From contig NZ_BMJC01000001.1 in NCBI RefSeq assembly GCF_014642875.1, positions 103,271 to 167,270 of the forward strand: a stretch of DNA of 64,000 nucleotides. Reading direction: 5' to 3'. Below are positions 33,901-42,000 of the stretch, piece by piece. The DNA comes from Puia dinghuensis (GTDB lineage Bacteria > Bacteroidota > Bacteroidia > Chitinophagales > Chitinophagaceae). The notes under the pieces were generated by a model. It ran no database searches, was not told the origin of the DNA, and saw nothing but the letters and a program-made list of their open reading frames with translations. A program made the translations under genes and the position numbers. The number at the start of each line of letters is the position of its first letter. Within the stretch, counting starts at the first letter, position 1.

Positions 33901-34450
33901 GGAACCAGCGGCGATTCATCTCTGGCATCTGGTCGAGGATACTGGAGTGCTGGCCGGTTTGCTGAGGTTGGCAATCAGCCGTTGGGGGGAATGGGAGTCG
34001 ATTTTGTCGCATGATGCGCTGCAGCCCGAGTGGACGGAGGAATTGTTGGCAGGGGTCCGGGCACGGGTTGACCTGCTGGCACGATACCAGGAGCTTTATC
34101 GACAGGGGCGGCCCTGGCCGATCGACCGGCAGGTGTTGGAGGAATCAGAGACGATCTCCCCTCGCTTCCTGGATGAGGTGACGGAAAAGTTGAAAGAGGT
34201 AGGGGGTGACCCGTGGCGGCTGCTGGCAGCCTTGCGGAACAAGGAAATCCCCGGCTTTCGGGTATCCTATGCAGATCAATTGGAAGAATTCCTTCGCGGA
34301 GAGGAATATATCGATGATTTGGAGATAATTTCGGATCAGGAAATCCAGCTCCGGCTTAAGGCCTTCTTGACAACTAGTGTATTAAGCGCGGAGGAGGCGG
34401 AACGATTTCTTCGGCGGGTGGTGCAGCGGCAGCCAATGGTCAATGGTTGA
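30968..34450 (+). CDS. YhaN/SbcC-like AAA ATPase with membrane segments and a C-terminal extension
   Basis: 1160 residues. Walker A is GKNGSGKSS at residues 39-47, the ABC-type signature is LSTGTRIQLLL near 838, and Walker B is LPVMADELL near 865-873. Between them run long coiled coils (150-400 and 450-800) and two adjacent membrane helices near 407-446 (WSIWVLLIMGAIACVCVWLL and IGFLGIFFMVAVAIV). A YhaN-like membrane-attached SMC-type protein is thus likely. Beyond the ATPase domain, about 220 residues (940-1160) form an extra acidic, helical domain that ordinary SbcC lacks. It works with the nuclease gene directly upstream. Confidence 0.87.
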   Translation: MMERKTFLLRELHIQKMPGLPRGLPAYRRFASTINIIYGKNGSGKSSTARAIRELIWRQLHVRIQAEATVEIGGERWDLKIDSGQALVQRGGVDAVLSGLPAVEGRDRYMLALDELVTGDDRDLAAEIQRESIGGYDLDAAKAALGYWDGIRPKNSREYKDWQAAHAKVETLRREQQGVKDQEAKLTELGKLAEEGEVAVGQLGWYRRLLAWRETKNKLDEALERSNSYPAVMQILTGEEYDQILKLDEQLGIVNGELETRREEVLKSQKLLAEIGVPEGGIRNMVLPELDERVGRLGDAEKELNRKDKERQGILKKEQEMLKRLGDPANLEDWPGISTGDIRVLSDLLRRQLEALSEQQALNSLIGQLSGALLKEQLTSIENLNLGIHTLSRWLEEPEQKPRLPSWSIWVLLIMGAIACVCVWLLGPIGFLGIFFMVAVAIVAKRGKNQPQGNRLADFQRTGLQVPVAWTREGVVERLNELLLQVKEAEWALEVAARLKLHQDGKTKVETRLAQIEKEWGELLQRLKALPEAPDADLENYAGLYWFLKSVEEWQASHDERSAVEAEIAQLESSVQEELARINELITGYNLAAAKDGPSAKGMLAALRGMDESWGKLTSSIAVETQMLEEATRMQLRLQNDRKELYIKLGLTEGDKGAAQQLIGRLEAYNGSVKERDFQLRDEPEKKADLERHPIHAAMREEMERLEPAAIEVKIRELEGKARGLKDTEAQLNTIKGMVNSRKKGNELEEALLNREETVEGLRTMYDANLAAITGSLILDAVKKRTGDENQPAVFRRAKHLFNRITNGRYELIVDEDDNPSFRAYDTVLRAGQALSELSTGTRIQLLLAVRLAFIEKQEVGMSLPVMADELLANSDEERARAIIEAMVEIGREGRQVFYFTAQKDEVQKWVEYLQDRPEITREVVELDGRHNEVVAYLQEAGAAGNFVFTTEIPDPDGMGHEEYGNLLAVDSFDLQAEEPAAIHLWHLVEDTGVLAGLLRLAISRWGEWESILSHDALQPEWTEELLAGVRARVDLLARYQELYRQGRPWPIDRQVLEESETISPRFLDEVTEKLKEVGGDPWRLLAALRNKEIPGFRVSYADQLEEFLRGEEYIDDLEIISDQEIQLRLKAFLTTSVLSAEEAERFLRRVVQRQPMVNG

Positions 34451-34644
34451 TCTTTTCTACGGGTTTAAAATTGCTGGTCTATGTAAAATGCATATGAATG
34501 CAATTCTTAGTTGTCTACTAATACGGGCAAGCCGATGGCTGGCAAAAACCGCGGGTTCGGAATATCCATTTAAAAATGGTTGAGTGCCGGGGGGATTGCT
34601 AACTTGATCAAACATGAACGGACAATTTGATTCATCAGGGATGC

Positions 34645-35322
34645 TCATTGCAGGTTTAGGGTCTTAAGGTTTGACACCGGGCCTGTAGGGTTGTCAATTT
34701 CATTTTTTATTGCTTGGAAAAACAACATGTTATTTTCTATTTCACGAAGAAAGAAGAGGTTAAACATGTGTACTAAGTAAAAAATAGCACAAAGAATTAG
34801 CAATATATCTCCAAATGAAGTTTGATTGTATGTAAGTAAATTAAGAAAAGTGCACAGCACAATGGAATTCAATCTTTCAGCAAAGATCAACAAATCAAAC
34901 TCGTCATGGTTGAAGGCTTTCATAAGTTCTTCGAAGATATAATATCTATTGCCTTTCCTATAACCGCTATTTTGATAAAGAAACCATCGCCTGGTTTGTG
35001 CGATAGAAATGATGCCCTGTTTGACACCCCTAAAATATGTAGTTTTCCTCACTATGTAGCGATAGAGAATGTTGTTCAAAGTTGCGTTGGCGGAATTGAA
35101 GAAAAAGCAGACAATCATAAATGTTACTAGAGGTATCAGAATTTGCCCATGGAAGATAAATGAGAGGATTGTCGCTGTTTCAATTTTTCCCGGATAATTG
35201 TAACAAATACCTTGGGAACAAAGCAACTTGGAAGTCAGCAAAAAGCACATCAGCCAATAGGTTAAGTCAAACATAAGTTTGTACCTATTCTTAGTAAAAA
35301 AGAGTTTTATCAATTCTTCCAT
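34645..35322 (-). CDS. AT-rich polytopic membrane protein of unknown function
   Basis: 225 residues from MEELIKLFFTKNRYKLMFDL (an ATG 21 nt upstream is possible; the chosen one follows an AAAGGA ribosome binding site). At least four hydrophobic segments are seen (LTYWLMCFLLTSKLLC; ILIPLVTFMIVCFFF; LNSIVLCTFLNLLTY; DILLILCAIFYLVHMFNLFFL). Base composition is clearly AT-rich compared with the SbcCD-like pair upstream, a sign of transfer. It converges on the SbcC-like gene across 194 nt that hold only a weak hairpin (CCATTTAAAAATGG). I do not recognise the family. Confidence 0.65.
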   Translation of the reverse strand: MEELIKLFFTKNRYKLMFDLTYWLMCFLLTSKLLCSQGICYNYPGKIETATILSFIFHGQILIPLVTFMIVCFFFNSANATLNNILYRYIVRKTTYFRGVKQGIISIAQTRRWFLYQNSGYRKGNRYYIFEELMKAFNHDEFDLLIFAERLNSIVLCTFLNLLTYNQTSFGDILLILCAIFYLVHMFNLFFLREIENNMLFFQAIKNEIDNPTGPVSNLKTLNLQ

Positions 35323-35541
35323 AAAAGATCCTTTTGTTTGCAAAAGATAACAACTAATTGCAATGTGGCTGTCTTCTTGTCGACTAAAAAGACAAGAAAA
35401 AAGCGTCGGGTTCTCCGGTAGTGGATTAATAATTTCTTGAAACGAGGAGCCTGATATTCAATAATCTATTTGCGGCGTTCATCAGCTCGGGCGAACAGCT
35501 GGGTATTTGATGAAAGAACTTTTTGTGCGGCACAAGGTAAC

Positions 35542-35718
35542 CTACTTCTTAGCTTTCTTTGTCGCGCGACGGGCTCGCTTGGGCTTAGGTACCCTTTTGA
35601 ATTTTCCCGTGGCCTTGTAGTGAGCAATGGCCTCGCTGATAATTCTCCTGTCTTCCTCTGTTACAACATGTGGTTCGACAACGAAATCCACACCTTTGGG
35701 TTCTTTGATATATCCCAT
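35542..35718 (-). CDS. Small basic protein, second gene of a GNAT-like pair
   Basis: 58 residues, MGYIKEPKGVDFVVEPHV, then TEEDRRIISEAIAHYKATG, then a tail of lysines and arginines (KRVPKPKRARRATKKAKK). Its ATG lies one nt after the stop of the upstream 175-residue gene, so the two are coupled. The same kind of small partner (MGYIKEP...GVDF...) often follows that gene in Bacteroidota, as I recall. The helix plus basic tail suggest DNA or RNA binding, perhaps autoregulation. Too short to show up as a long frame, but spacing and codon use support it. Confidence 0.72.
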   Translation of the reverse strand: MGYIKEPKGVDFVVEPHVVTEEDRRIISEAIAHYKATGKFKRVPKPKRARRATKKAKK

Positions 35719-35719
35719 T

Positions 35720-36247
35720 TTACTTGGGTTTAAAATACTGATTGATAAGTTTTGCGGCCGCTTCCCGACCTATTGCCATCCGCTGACCTCCAATGAAGTG
35801 GGCACCAAGGGTATCTTTATAGTGCCGCATCAATTTCGTCTTGGAGACAAAAGCAACGAATCCTTCATATCCCTTTTCCACTGATTCCTTACAAGCAAAC
35901 GCGACCAGGTTACCGGGGACTCCTTCGTATAATTTCGGCTTTCCAAAATTAAAGGGGGCGCTTTCGATCAGGTGCATAAAAACATGGTCGTCATAATCGC
36001 TGATGCTCAAAAGGCCCTGAATAATAGTTGGGTTCCCTTCAATGGTCAGTTTGTATACTTTCCTATCAGCCAATTTGGCTTCAGCTTTCCAGTTAAATTT
36101 CCAGTCTGCTTTCTTTGTTACGCTTTTGAGATCATCCTTGGTAATGGGTAATATTTCGGTCTGAAAACTATCACCCGAAATGGTATTTACGATACTGTTG
36201 GTAAGCCTATCTATTTCAATGCCAATATGATATTTGTGTCCCTTCAC
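35720..36247 (-). CDS. GNAT-fold-like protein of a conserved two-gene unit
   Basis: 175 residues starting at MKGHKYHIGIEIDRLTNSI. The C-terminal half (LVAFACKESVEKGYEGFVAFVSKTKLMRHYKDTLGAHFIGGQRMAIGREAAAKLI) follows the GNAT pattern: a strand, a long helix, then GFVAFVSKTKLMRHYKDTLGA as motif B-like. The N-terminal half is a beta-rich unit (DWKFNWKAEAKLADRKVYKLTIEG). A classical Q/RxxGxG/A acetyl-CoA loop is not clear. The gene is followed after one nt by the 58-residue basic protein. A TA-like or regulatory module is possible; the function is not known. Confidence 0.68.
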   Translation of the reverse strand: MKGHKYHIGIEIDRLTNSIVNTISGDSFQTEILPITKDDLKSVTKKADWKFNWKAEAKLADRKVYKLTIEGNPTIIQGLLSISDYDDHVFMHLIESAPFNFGKPKLYEGVPGNLVAFACKESVEKGYEGFVAFVSKTKLMRHYKDTLGAHFIGGQRMAIGREAAAKLINQYFKPK

Positions 36248-36680
36248 CTATAACAAATTTACTAAAAATCTTCCCATTTTTCGAAATAAATCGGTCTTCC
36301 AAAGCCGGGAAACATTGCGATTAGCGCTTATGCCGATGCCCCAAGGATTGGTCCTCTCCGAAGTGATTGGGGCCGGCCAGGTCAGTGTGAAGGACAGCGG
36401 AAAGGACCTGCGGGACATTGGCGCTGTAGCGGGTATCTTGCTGAGGCCTTGCTTGCTGCCGTTTCTGTTGTGCGGGCCGCTGTTGGCTGTCAATGGCTGC
36501 CGTAACGGCGGCAGTCATGTAAGCGGGCCCCAGGGTTTCGCCGGTGACGGCGGTGCGAGTCAAGTGATCGACGAAGACCTGGTCGTGGAGTTCCTGCTGG
36601 CGGCCGGACGATCTCAATAGAGTCTCGTTGCAATATCAATTGAAGAAAGTGGTCAACCCTTTTGCGATTGATTAGTTGAG
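36248..36680. other. Degenerate region, possible minus-strand gene remnant
   Basis: No intact gene is accepted here. On the minus strand, one frame reads NNPQLINRKRVDHFLQLILQRDSIEIVR (from about 36685) and the next frame continues with SSGRQQELHDQVFVDHLTRTAVTGETLGPAYMTAAVTAAID. Joined near 36605, they would give one helical protein, so a frameshifted remnant is likely. The family is not recognised. The plus-strand frame of 128 codons over the same bases looks like an antisense shadow. Confidence 0.35.
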
Positions 36681-36796
36681 GGTTGTTGAACATTTTGTGC
36701 CCCAAAATAACAGAATGATATCCCTGCCGCTAACATTTTTGGCCCTTGATTTGCAGGTTTGGCTACCATGATTTTGAGCGCAGTCGTCTATTTTTA
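36681..36796 (+). promoter_or_regulatory. HTCS-type operator and promoter, copy 1 (GH44 gene)
   Basis: One of three similar modules in the window. The upstream word GGTTGTTGAACATTTTG leads into CCCCAAAATAACAGAATGATA. About 50 nt on come ATTTGC, GTTTG and TACC (36764-36767), and exactly 21 nt after TACC the -7-like TATTTTTA (36789-36796). The ATG of the GH44 gene is at 36804, so the transcript should be nearly leaderless. The promoter lacks a well-placed -33 TTTG, which fits activator dependence. Confidence 0.75.
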
Positions 36797-36803
36797 GGTC
36801 GTT

Positions 36804-38981
36804 ATGGAAAAACTAGCCGTGTCCCTGCTGCTCCTTTCAATTTATTCGGTGCTTTTAGGCCAGAATGTACAGGTAACTGTAGACCCGCAGTTGAACCGAA
36901 AGCCTGTTTCTCCTTTTATTTATGGAAGGAATAACTCTGTATCGGACGATCCTTCCAACCCGACGAGCGCCGCCACCTGGCAGCTGTATAAAGATGCGGG
37001 GCTCAACTTCTATCGTGAAAACGGCGGTAATAATCTTTCCACCTACAATTGGCGGCTGCAACTAAGCAGCCATCCCGACTGGTATAATAATGTGTACAAG
37101 TCCGACTGGGATTTTGCCGCTGCATCTTTGCAACAAAATATCCCCTCTGCACAGGCCTTATGGGGATTTCAGCTCCTGGGCCAGGCGGCGTCGAACCTTA
37201 ACCATAACTTCGACGACTGGGCCTATAACCAGTCCCAATATTGGTCGGGCACTCAGCAGAACCTCGCGGGCGGCGGCACCGTTAACCCGGCCGGAGGAAG
37301 CCAGGCCCTGGTAAACGGCGATACCAGCCTGTATCTGGAACACTGGAATGAAGATTCCACCACCGGCATCCTGAACCACTGGTTCCGCAGCGGGGGACAA
37401 GGGTTGGACTCTACTCATCTCCGCTACTGGAATATGGACAATGAGGTGGAGATATGGTCCGGAACACACGATGACGCCATGCCCGTTCAATTGGATGCGG
37501 AATCGTTTATGCAGCGTTTTTTTGCTGTAGCGAAAAAGGCGAGGGCTTTCTACCCTGGTATCAAGCTAAGCGGCCCGGTGAGTCCCAACGAATGGCAATG
37601 GTATGCGTGGAAGGGTGGGCCGGTAACGGGTTCCGACGGCGTGAGTTATCCCTGGCTGCAATTCTTTATCAAGCGGCTGGCCGAAGAGCAGCAACGAACG
37701 GGGATACGCCTGCTGGACGTAATCGACCTGCACTTTTATCCGGGTAGTTCAAACACCTCCGACATTCTGCAGTACCATCGGGTATTTTTTGACAGCAGTT
37801 ATGCTTTCCCTGAAGCTAATGGGGTACATTTAGTTAATGGCGGGTGGGATAATTCCATACAAATTGAAGATATATTCGGAAGGTGTCAAAACTGGCTGAA
37901 CCAGTATATGGGGCCGGGCAACGGGGTGACTTTTGGTATTTCCGAAACGGCGGTCAATCTCAATAACAATCCCAACGCACAGGCGGTGTGGTATGGCTCC
38001 ACGTTAGGTGAATTTATGAAGCATGGCGTGGAATATTTTTCACCCTGGAACTGGGAAAATGGCATGTGGGAAACACTCCACCTGTACAGCAGGTACAATA
38101 AAAAAAATAGCATTAATGCGCTTTCCGATGATGAGCTTGATGTATCCTCCTACGCTACGGCCAGTGATGCTAATGATTCGATTACGGTGGTGCTGGTAAA
38201 CCGGTCTCTTACTCTCACCAAAACCGTCGCGGTAAACCTTGCGCATTTCAAATTACCCAACCAGCCAGTCCAGGTGCTCACCTTGTCTAACCTTCCGGCG
38301 GGTACGGAAACATTTATTTCGCATACCAATAACGCATTGCAGTCGTCAACGATAATGCCGGCCAGCGATTCCACCCTGCAAGTGACCCTGGCGCCGTTAT
38401 CTATCAGTTCGCTGCAACTGGCGGGCAGCTTACCTGTCTTATCGGTCGGCCTTGTTTCCTTGACGGCGGTGAAAACGGGTAATGACGTTCGGTTGGATTT
38501 TACTGTCAGTGACGACACTGGGGTAACATCGTTTGACATTGAAAGGAGCGCTGACGGGGTGGCATTCAACAGCATTGGCACCGTTGCCGCTACGGCGACC
38601 GTACCCGGCAATGCCGGTCCGAATAAGAATTATTCGTTTTACGATAACCGGCCATTGCGTTCGGTAGACTATTATCGGCTGAAGATCGTTGACCGCAATG
38701 GCGGCTACACCTACAGCAAAACCGTAGCGGTAACTTTTGATGATGTTACTGCCATTACCGTTTTCCCCAATCCTGCAAACGATGTGGTATACGTTCAGTT
38801 GCCTGCGCAGCAGGGGCCGATCGTACTGGAATTGCATGAGAGTGCGGGAAAGCTGGTCAGGGCAATCCAATTGCAATCGACAGGCGGCGTCATCTCTACG
38901 TCACTTGATATCAGCGGCCTTGCCAGGGGCGTATATTATTTGAGTGCCGGGGGAAAAAACGTTCCTCTCGTAAAACAGTAA
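36804..38981 (+). CDS. GH44-like endoglucanase/xyloglucanase with T9SS tail
   Basis: 725 residues with a signal peptide (MEKLAVSLLLLSIYSVLLGQ). The catalytic part (about 25-480) has SPFIYGRNN, LNFYRENGGNN, and the probable acid/base in HLRYWNMDNEVEIW; the nucleophile is probably the Glu in FGISETAVN. This pattern is that of glycoside hydrolase family 44, which cleaves beta-1,4-glucan and xyloglucan internally. A beta-sandwich (about 440-540) and a fibronectin-like region (near 575-645) follow. The C-terminus is a T9SS sorting tail (VFPNPANDVVYVQLP...GVYYLSAGGK). It is the first gene of the polysaccharide locus and has its own operator copy. Confidence 0.78.
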   Translation: MEKLAVSLLLLSIYSVLLGQNVQVTVDPQLNRKPVSPFIYGRNNSVSDDPSNPTSAATWQLYKDAGLNFYRENGGNNLSTYNWRLQLSSHPDWYNNVYKSDWDFAAASLQQNIPSAQALWGFQLLGQAASNLNHNFDDWAYNQSQYWSGTQQNLAGGGTVNPAGGSQALVNGDTSLYLEHWNEDSTTGILNHWFRSGGQGLDSTHLRYWNMDNEVEIWSGTHDDAMPVQLDAESFMQRFFAVAKKARAFYPGIKLSGPVSPNEWQWYAWKGGPVTGSDGVSYPWLQFFIKRLAEEQQRTGIRLLDVIDLHFYPGSSNTSDILQYHRVFFDSSYAFPEANGVHLVNGGWDNSIQIEDIFGRCQNWLNQYMGPGNGVTFGISETAVNLNNNPNAQAVWYGSTLGEFMKHGVEYFSPWNWENGMWETLHLYSRYNKKNSINALSDDELDVSSYATASDANDSITVVLVNRSLTLTKTVAVNLAHFKLPNQPVQVLTLSNLPAGTETFISHTNNALQSSTIMPASDSTLQVTLAPLSISSLQLAGSLPVLSVGLVSLTAVKTGNDVRLDFTVSDDTGVTSFDIERSADGVAFNSIGTVAATATVPGNAGPNKNYSFYDNRPLRSVDYYRLKIVDRNGGYTYSKTVAVTFDDVTAITVFPNPANDVVYVQLPAQQGPIVLELHESAGKLVRAIQLQSTGGVISTSLDISGLARGVYYLSAGGKNVPLVKQ

Positions 38982-39068
38982 AACAAGCAGGACTCCAGCA
39001 ATTGGCGAATCAATTAACAGATAAGGTAATAAGTGTATATTTAGGGCGTAATTCTGCTTATATTAGAA

Positions 39069-42000
39069 ATGACTGTTCCATTTTTTGCAGCTTGGGGGCG
39101 CCGCGATATATATTTAGTTACCAGATGGCTAGCGCTTTGCTGGTTGATGTCGGCTAGTATCGAGGGATATTGCCAGGTGAAGGACTATCCTTTTTCGAGA
39201 CTGAATGACCAGGATGGACTGTCGGATAACCACATAAATGTGATATTCAAAGACCGTCAGGGATTCGTATGGGTAGGGACGAATTCGGGTCTCAACAGAT
39301 ACGATGGGTATAATTTTAAGGTCTTCCGGCACGATGACAGGGATTCGACCTCTCTCTCGGACGAGCTGGTGGAAGGCATATTCCAGGGACCGGAAGACAA
39401 GTTGTATGTCACTACAGCGGGCGGTATCAGCATCTATGACCCTTCCACCGGCGCCTTCCTGCCGCACATTGCCGCTTATCTACAGGCGCGTAATATCTTG
39501 TCGTATGGATTGATAGGAATCGTCCATTGCGAGGACGATCGTTACTATTTTGTTTATCGCGATTCGGGCCTTTACCGTTATGATCCCGGGCAGGGAGCGG
39601 TTCGGGTGCGATCGGCGGTCCCGGGGGCAGGCGGGATAAACAGCCCTGTTGCCGATGTGGCTGTCGACCGGGCGGGCGGCATCTGGCTGTCAGAATACAA
39701 TGGGATATTGCAACGGTTCGACCCCGGTAGCCAGACCATATCCATGGTTACGGATATCCTGCAGCGTTCGGCGCAGCGGGCACCCTCCGGATATAAAATG
39801 TTTCTTGACCGCGAGGACAGGCTTTGGCTATATGCGCAGGGGAATCTTTCCGGGCTATGGGTGTACGATCAGCATACGGGCGGGCTCCGGCATTTGAGCA
39901 GGGATTCGGGTGTAATAAGGCTAAGCAGCAATAACATCAGCGACGTTATCGAGGATGGTAAGGGGCAGATATGGGTCGCAACCGATCAGGGCGGCCTGGA
40001 TATTCTTGATATGGCACAGGGGGTGGTGCGGAACCTGCGACACTCGGACGAAGACAGAAGCCTTTCGGAGAACACGGTGACGACACTGTATATCGACGAC
40101 ATAGGCGCGGTTTGGATAGGAACACTAAAGAACGGGGTCTGCTATTACCAGCAGCACATGCTGCGTTTTCCGCTATACAGGCGGCAGCCGGGCCAGCCGG
40201 AAAGCCTGCCCTATGACGATGTCAACTGTTTTGCGGAGGATGCCAGGGGAAACCTCTGGATAGGCACGGACGGCGGCGGGCTCATCTATTTCGACCGGGC
40301 CGGAAACAAGTTTAAGCAATACCGCCACGAGCAGAGCGATCTCAATAGTCTCGGAAGCGATGTGTTGGTCTCGTTGCTGTTGGATCACCGGGGAATTTTA
40401 TGGATAGGCACCTACCAGGGAGGGCTCGACCGTTATGACGGCCGGACGTTTACCCATTACCGGCACAGCGATACGGACCCTGCCAGCCTGGCGGATAACC
40501 GGGTATATTCGCTGCGGGAAGATGGAGCAGATCATCTTTGGGTGGGTACCATGGCCGGAGGGTTGGACCGCTTCGATGAGGCGACGGGCAAATTCTATCA
40601 CAATACGCCGGATATGCCGCGTTCCATCCATTCCGACTATGTCCCGGCCCTCGCTGAGGATTCCGCCTCCAACCTGTGGATAGCAACGGCATACGGGCTC
40701 GATGAGTTGCAACGGAATACGGGCCAATATGTCCACTACATCGCGGGGAATAGCAGGCTCAGCGATAATACCGTATTCAGTTTGACATGCGACCACCTCG
40801 GAAATATTTGGGTAGGGACGCGTCAGGGGCTAAGCGTGATACAGCCGGGGAAGGATACATTCCAGTCGTACACCATAAAGGATGGGCTGCCATCCAACAC
40901 GATCCTGAGCGTGCTGGAAGATAAAGCCCACTTCTTGTGGGTCAGCACTTCCGCCGGCATCTCCCGGATCTCCATTTCCCGGGAAGGGGCGGCCTTGAAG
41001 ATCAGGTGCCTGAATTTCGATGAATATGATGGTCTGCAAGGCCGGGAGTTCAACGCGAATACCGCGTTTCGGACGAGAGAGGGAGAGCTTATTTTCGGCG
41101 GACCCAAGGGCTTCAACCTCTTCCGGCCTGAATCGATACAGCTCAACGAACACATTCCGCCGGTAGTCTTGACCGGTTTGCAATTATATAATAAGGAGAC
41201 CCCTCTGCCGGCTTCCGTCCCCATGGACGGCAAACTGGTGTTGTCCTACGATGAGAACAATTTTATCCTTGAATTCGCAGCGCTCAGCTATATCAACGCC
41301 CGGAAGAATCGTTATGCCTACCAGTTGGTTGGCTTCGACAAGGACTGGATGATGACGGATGGCCACAATCGGCGCGCCGCCTACACGAATATCGATCCGG
41401 GAGAGTACGTCTTCCGGGTGAGGGCGTCCAACAGTGACGGAGTATGGAACGAGCAGGGCATCTCGATCAGGGTCATCATAAAGCCGCCGTTTTGGAAGAC
41501 AACCATTGCCTACATCCTCTATGTTCTGCTTGCGCTGGCTATCCTCTACGCAAGTCGCATGCGTATCATCCGGCGGGCCCGTGCGCGGTTTGCGCTGGCC
41601 GAAGAGCGCCGGGAGGCTATTCGGGTGCGGGAGTTAGACCGGATGAAGATCAAATTTTTCACTAATCTCAGTCATGAGTTCCGCACACCCCTGTCGTTGA
41701 TCCTTTCGCCCGTGGACAAGTTGATCCGCAGCAGCGGGGAGCCGGGCCATCGGCAACTGGCAATGACGATCGAGCGCAATGCCCGGCGGTTGCTGCACCT
41801 GGTGAACCAGCTGCTCGACTTGCGCAAAATGGAGGTCAATGAGCTGAAATTGAATATGAGCAGGGGAGATATCGCCTCCTTTATAAAAGCTACTACGCAA
41901 TCCTTTGCAGACCTCGCTGAAGAGCGGGGTATTGGCTTTACCTATCAGGGGGACACCGAATATCTGCCTGCTTTGTTCGACAAGGACAAAGTAGAGCGTA

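Noticed and set aside
34560..34590. Hairpin CCATTTAAAAATGG as terminator between the convergent genes
   Set aside because: Only six A/T-rich pairs and no following T run.
18911..36680. Mobile island with integrase
   Set aside because: Remnants, TA modules and AT-rich genes suggest an accessory region, but no integrase, transposase, relaxase or direct repeats at the ends were seen, so no element borders are given.
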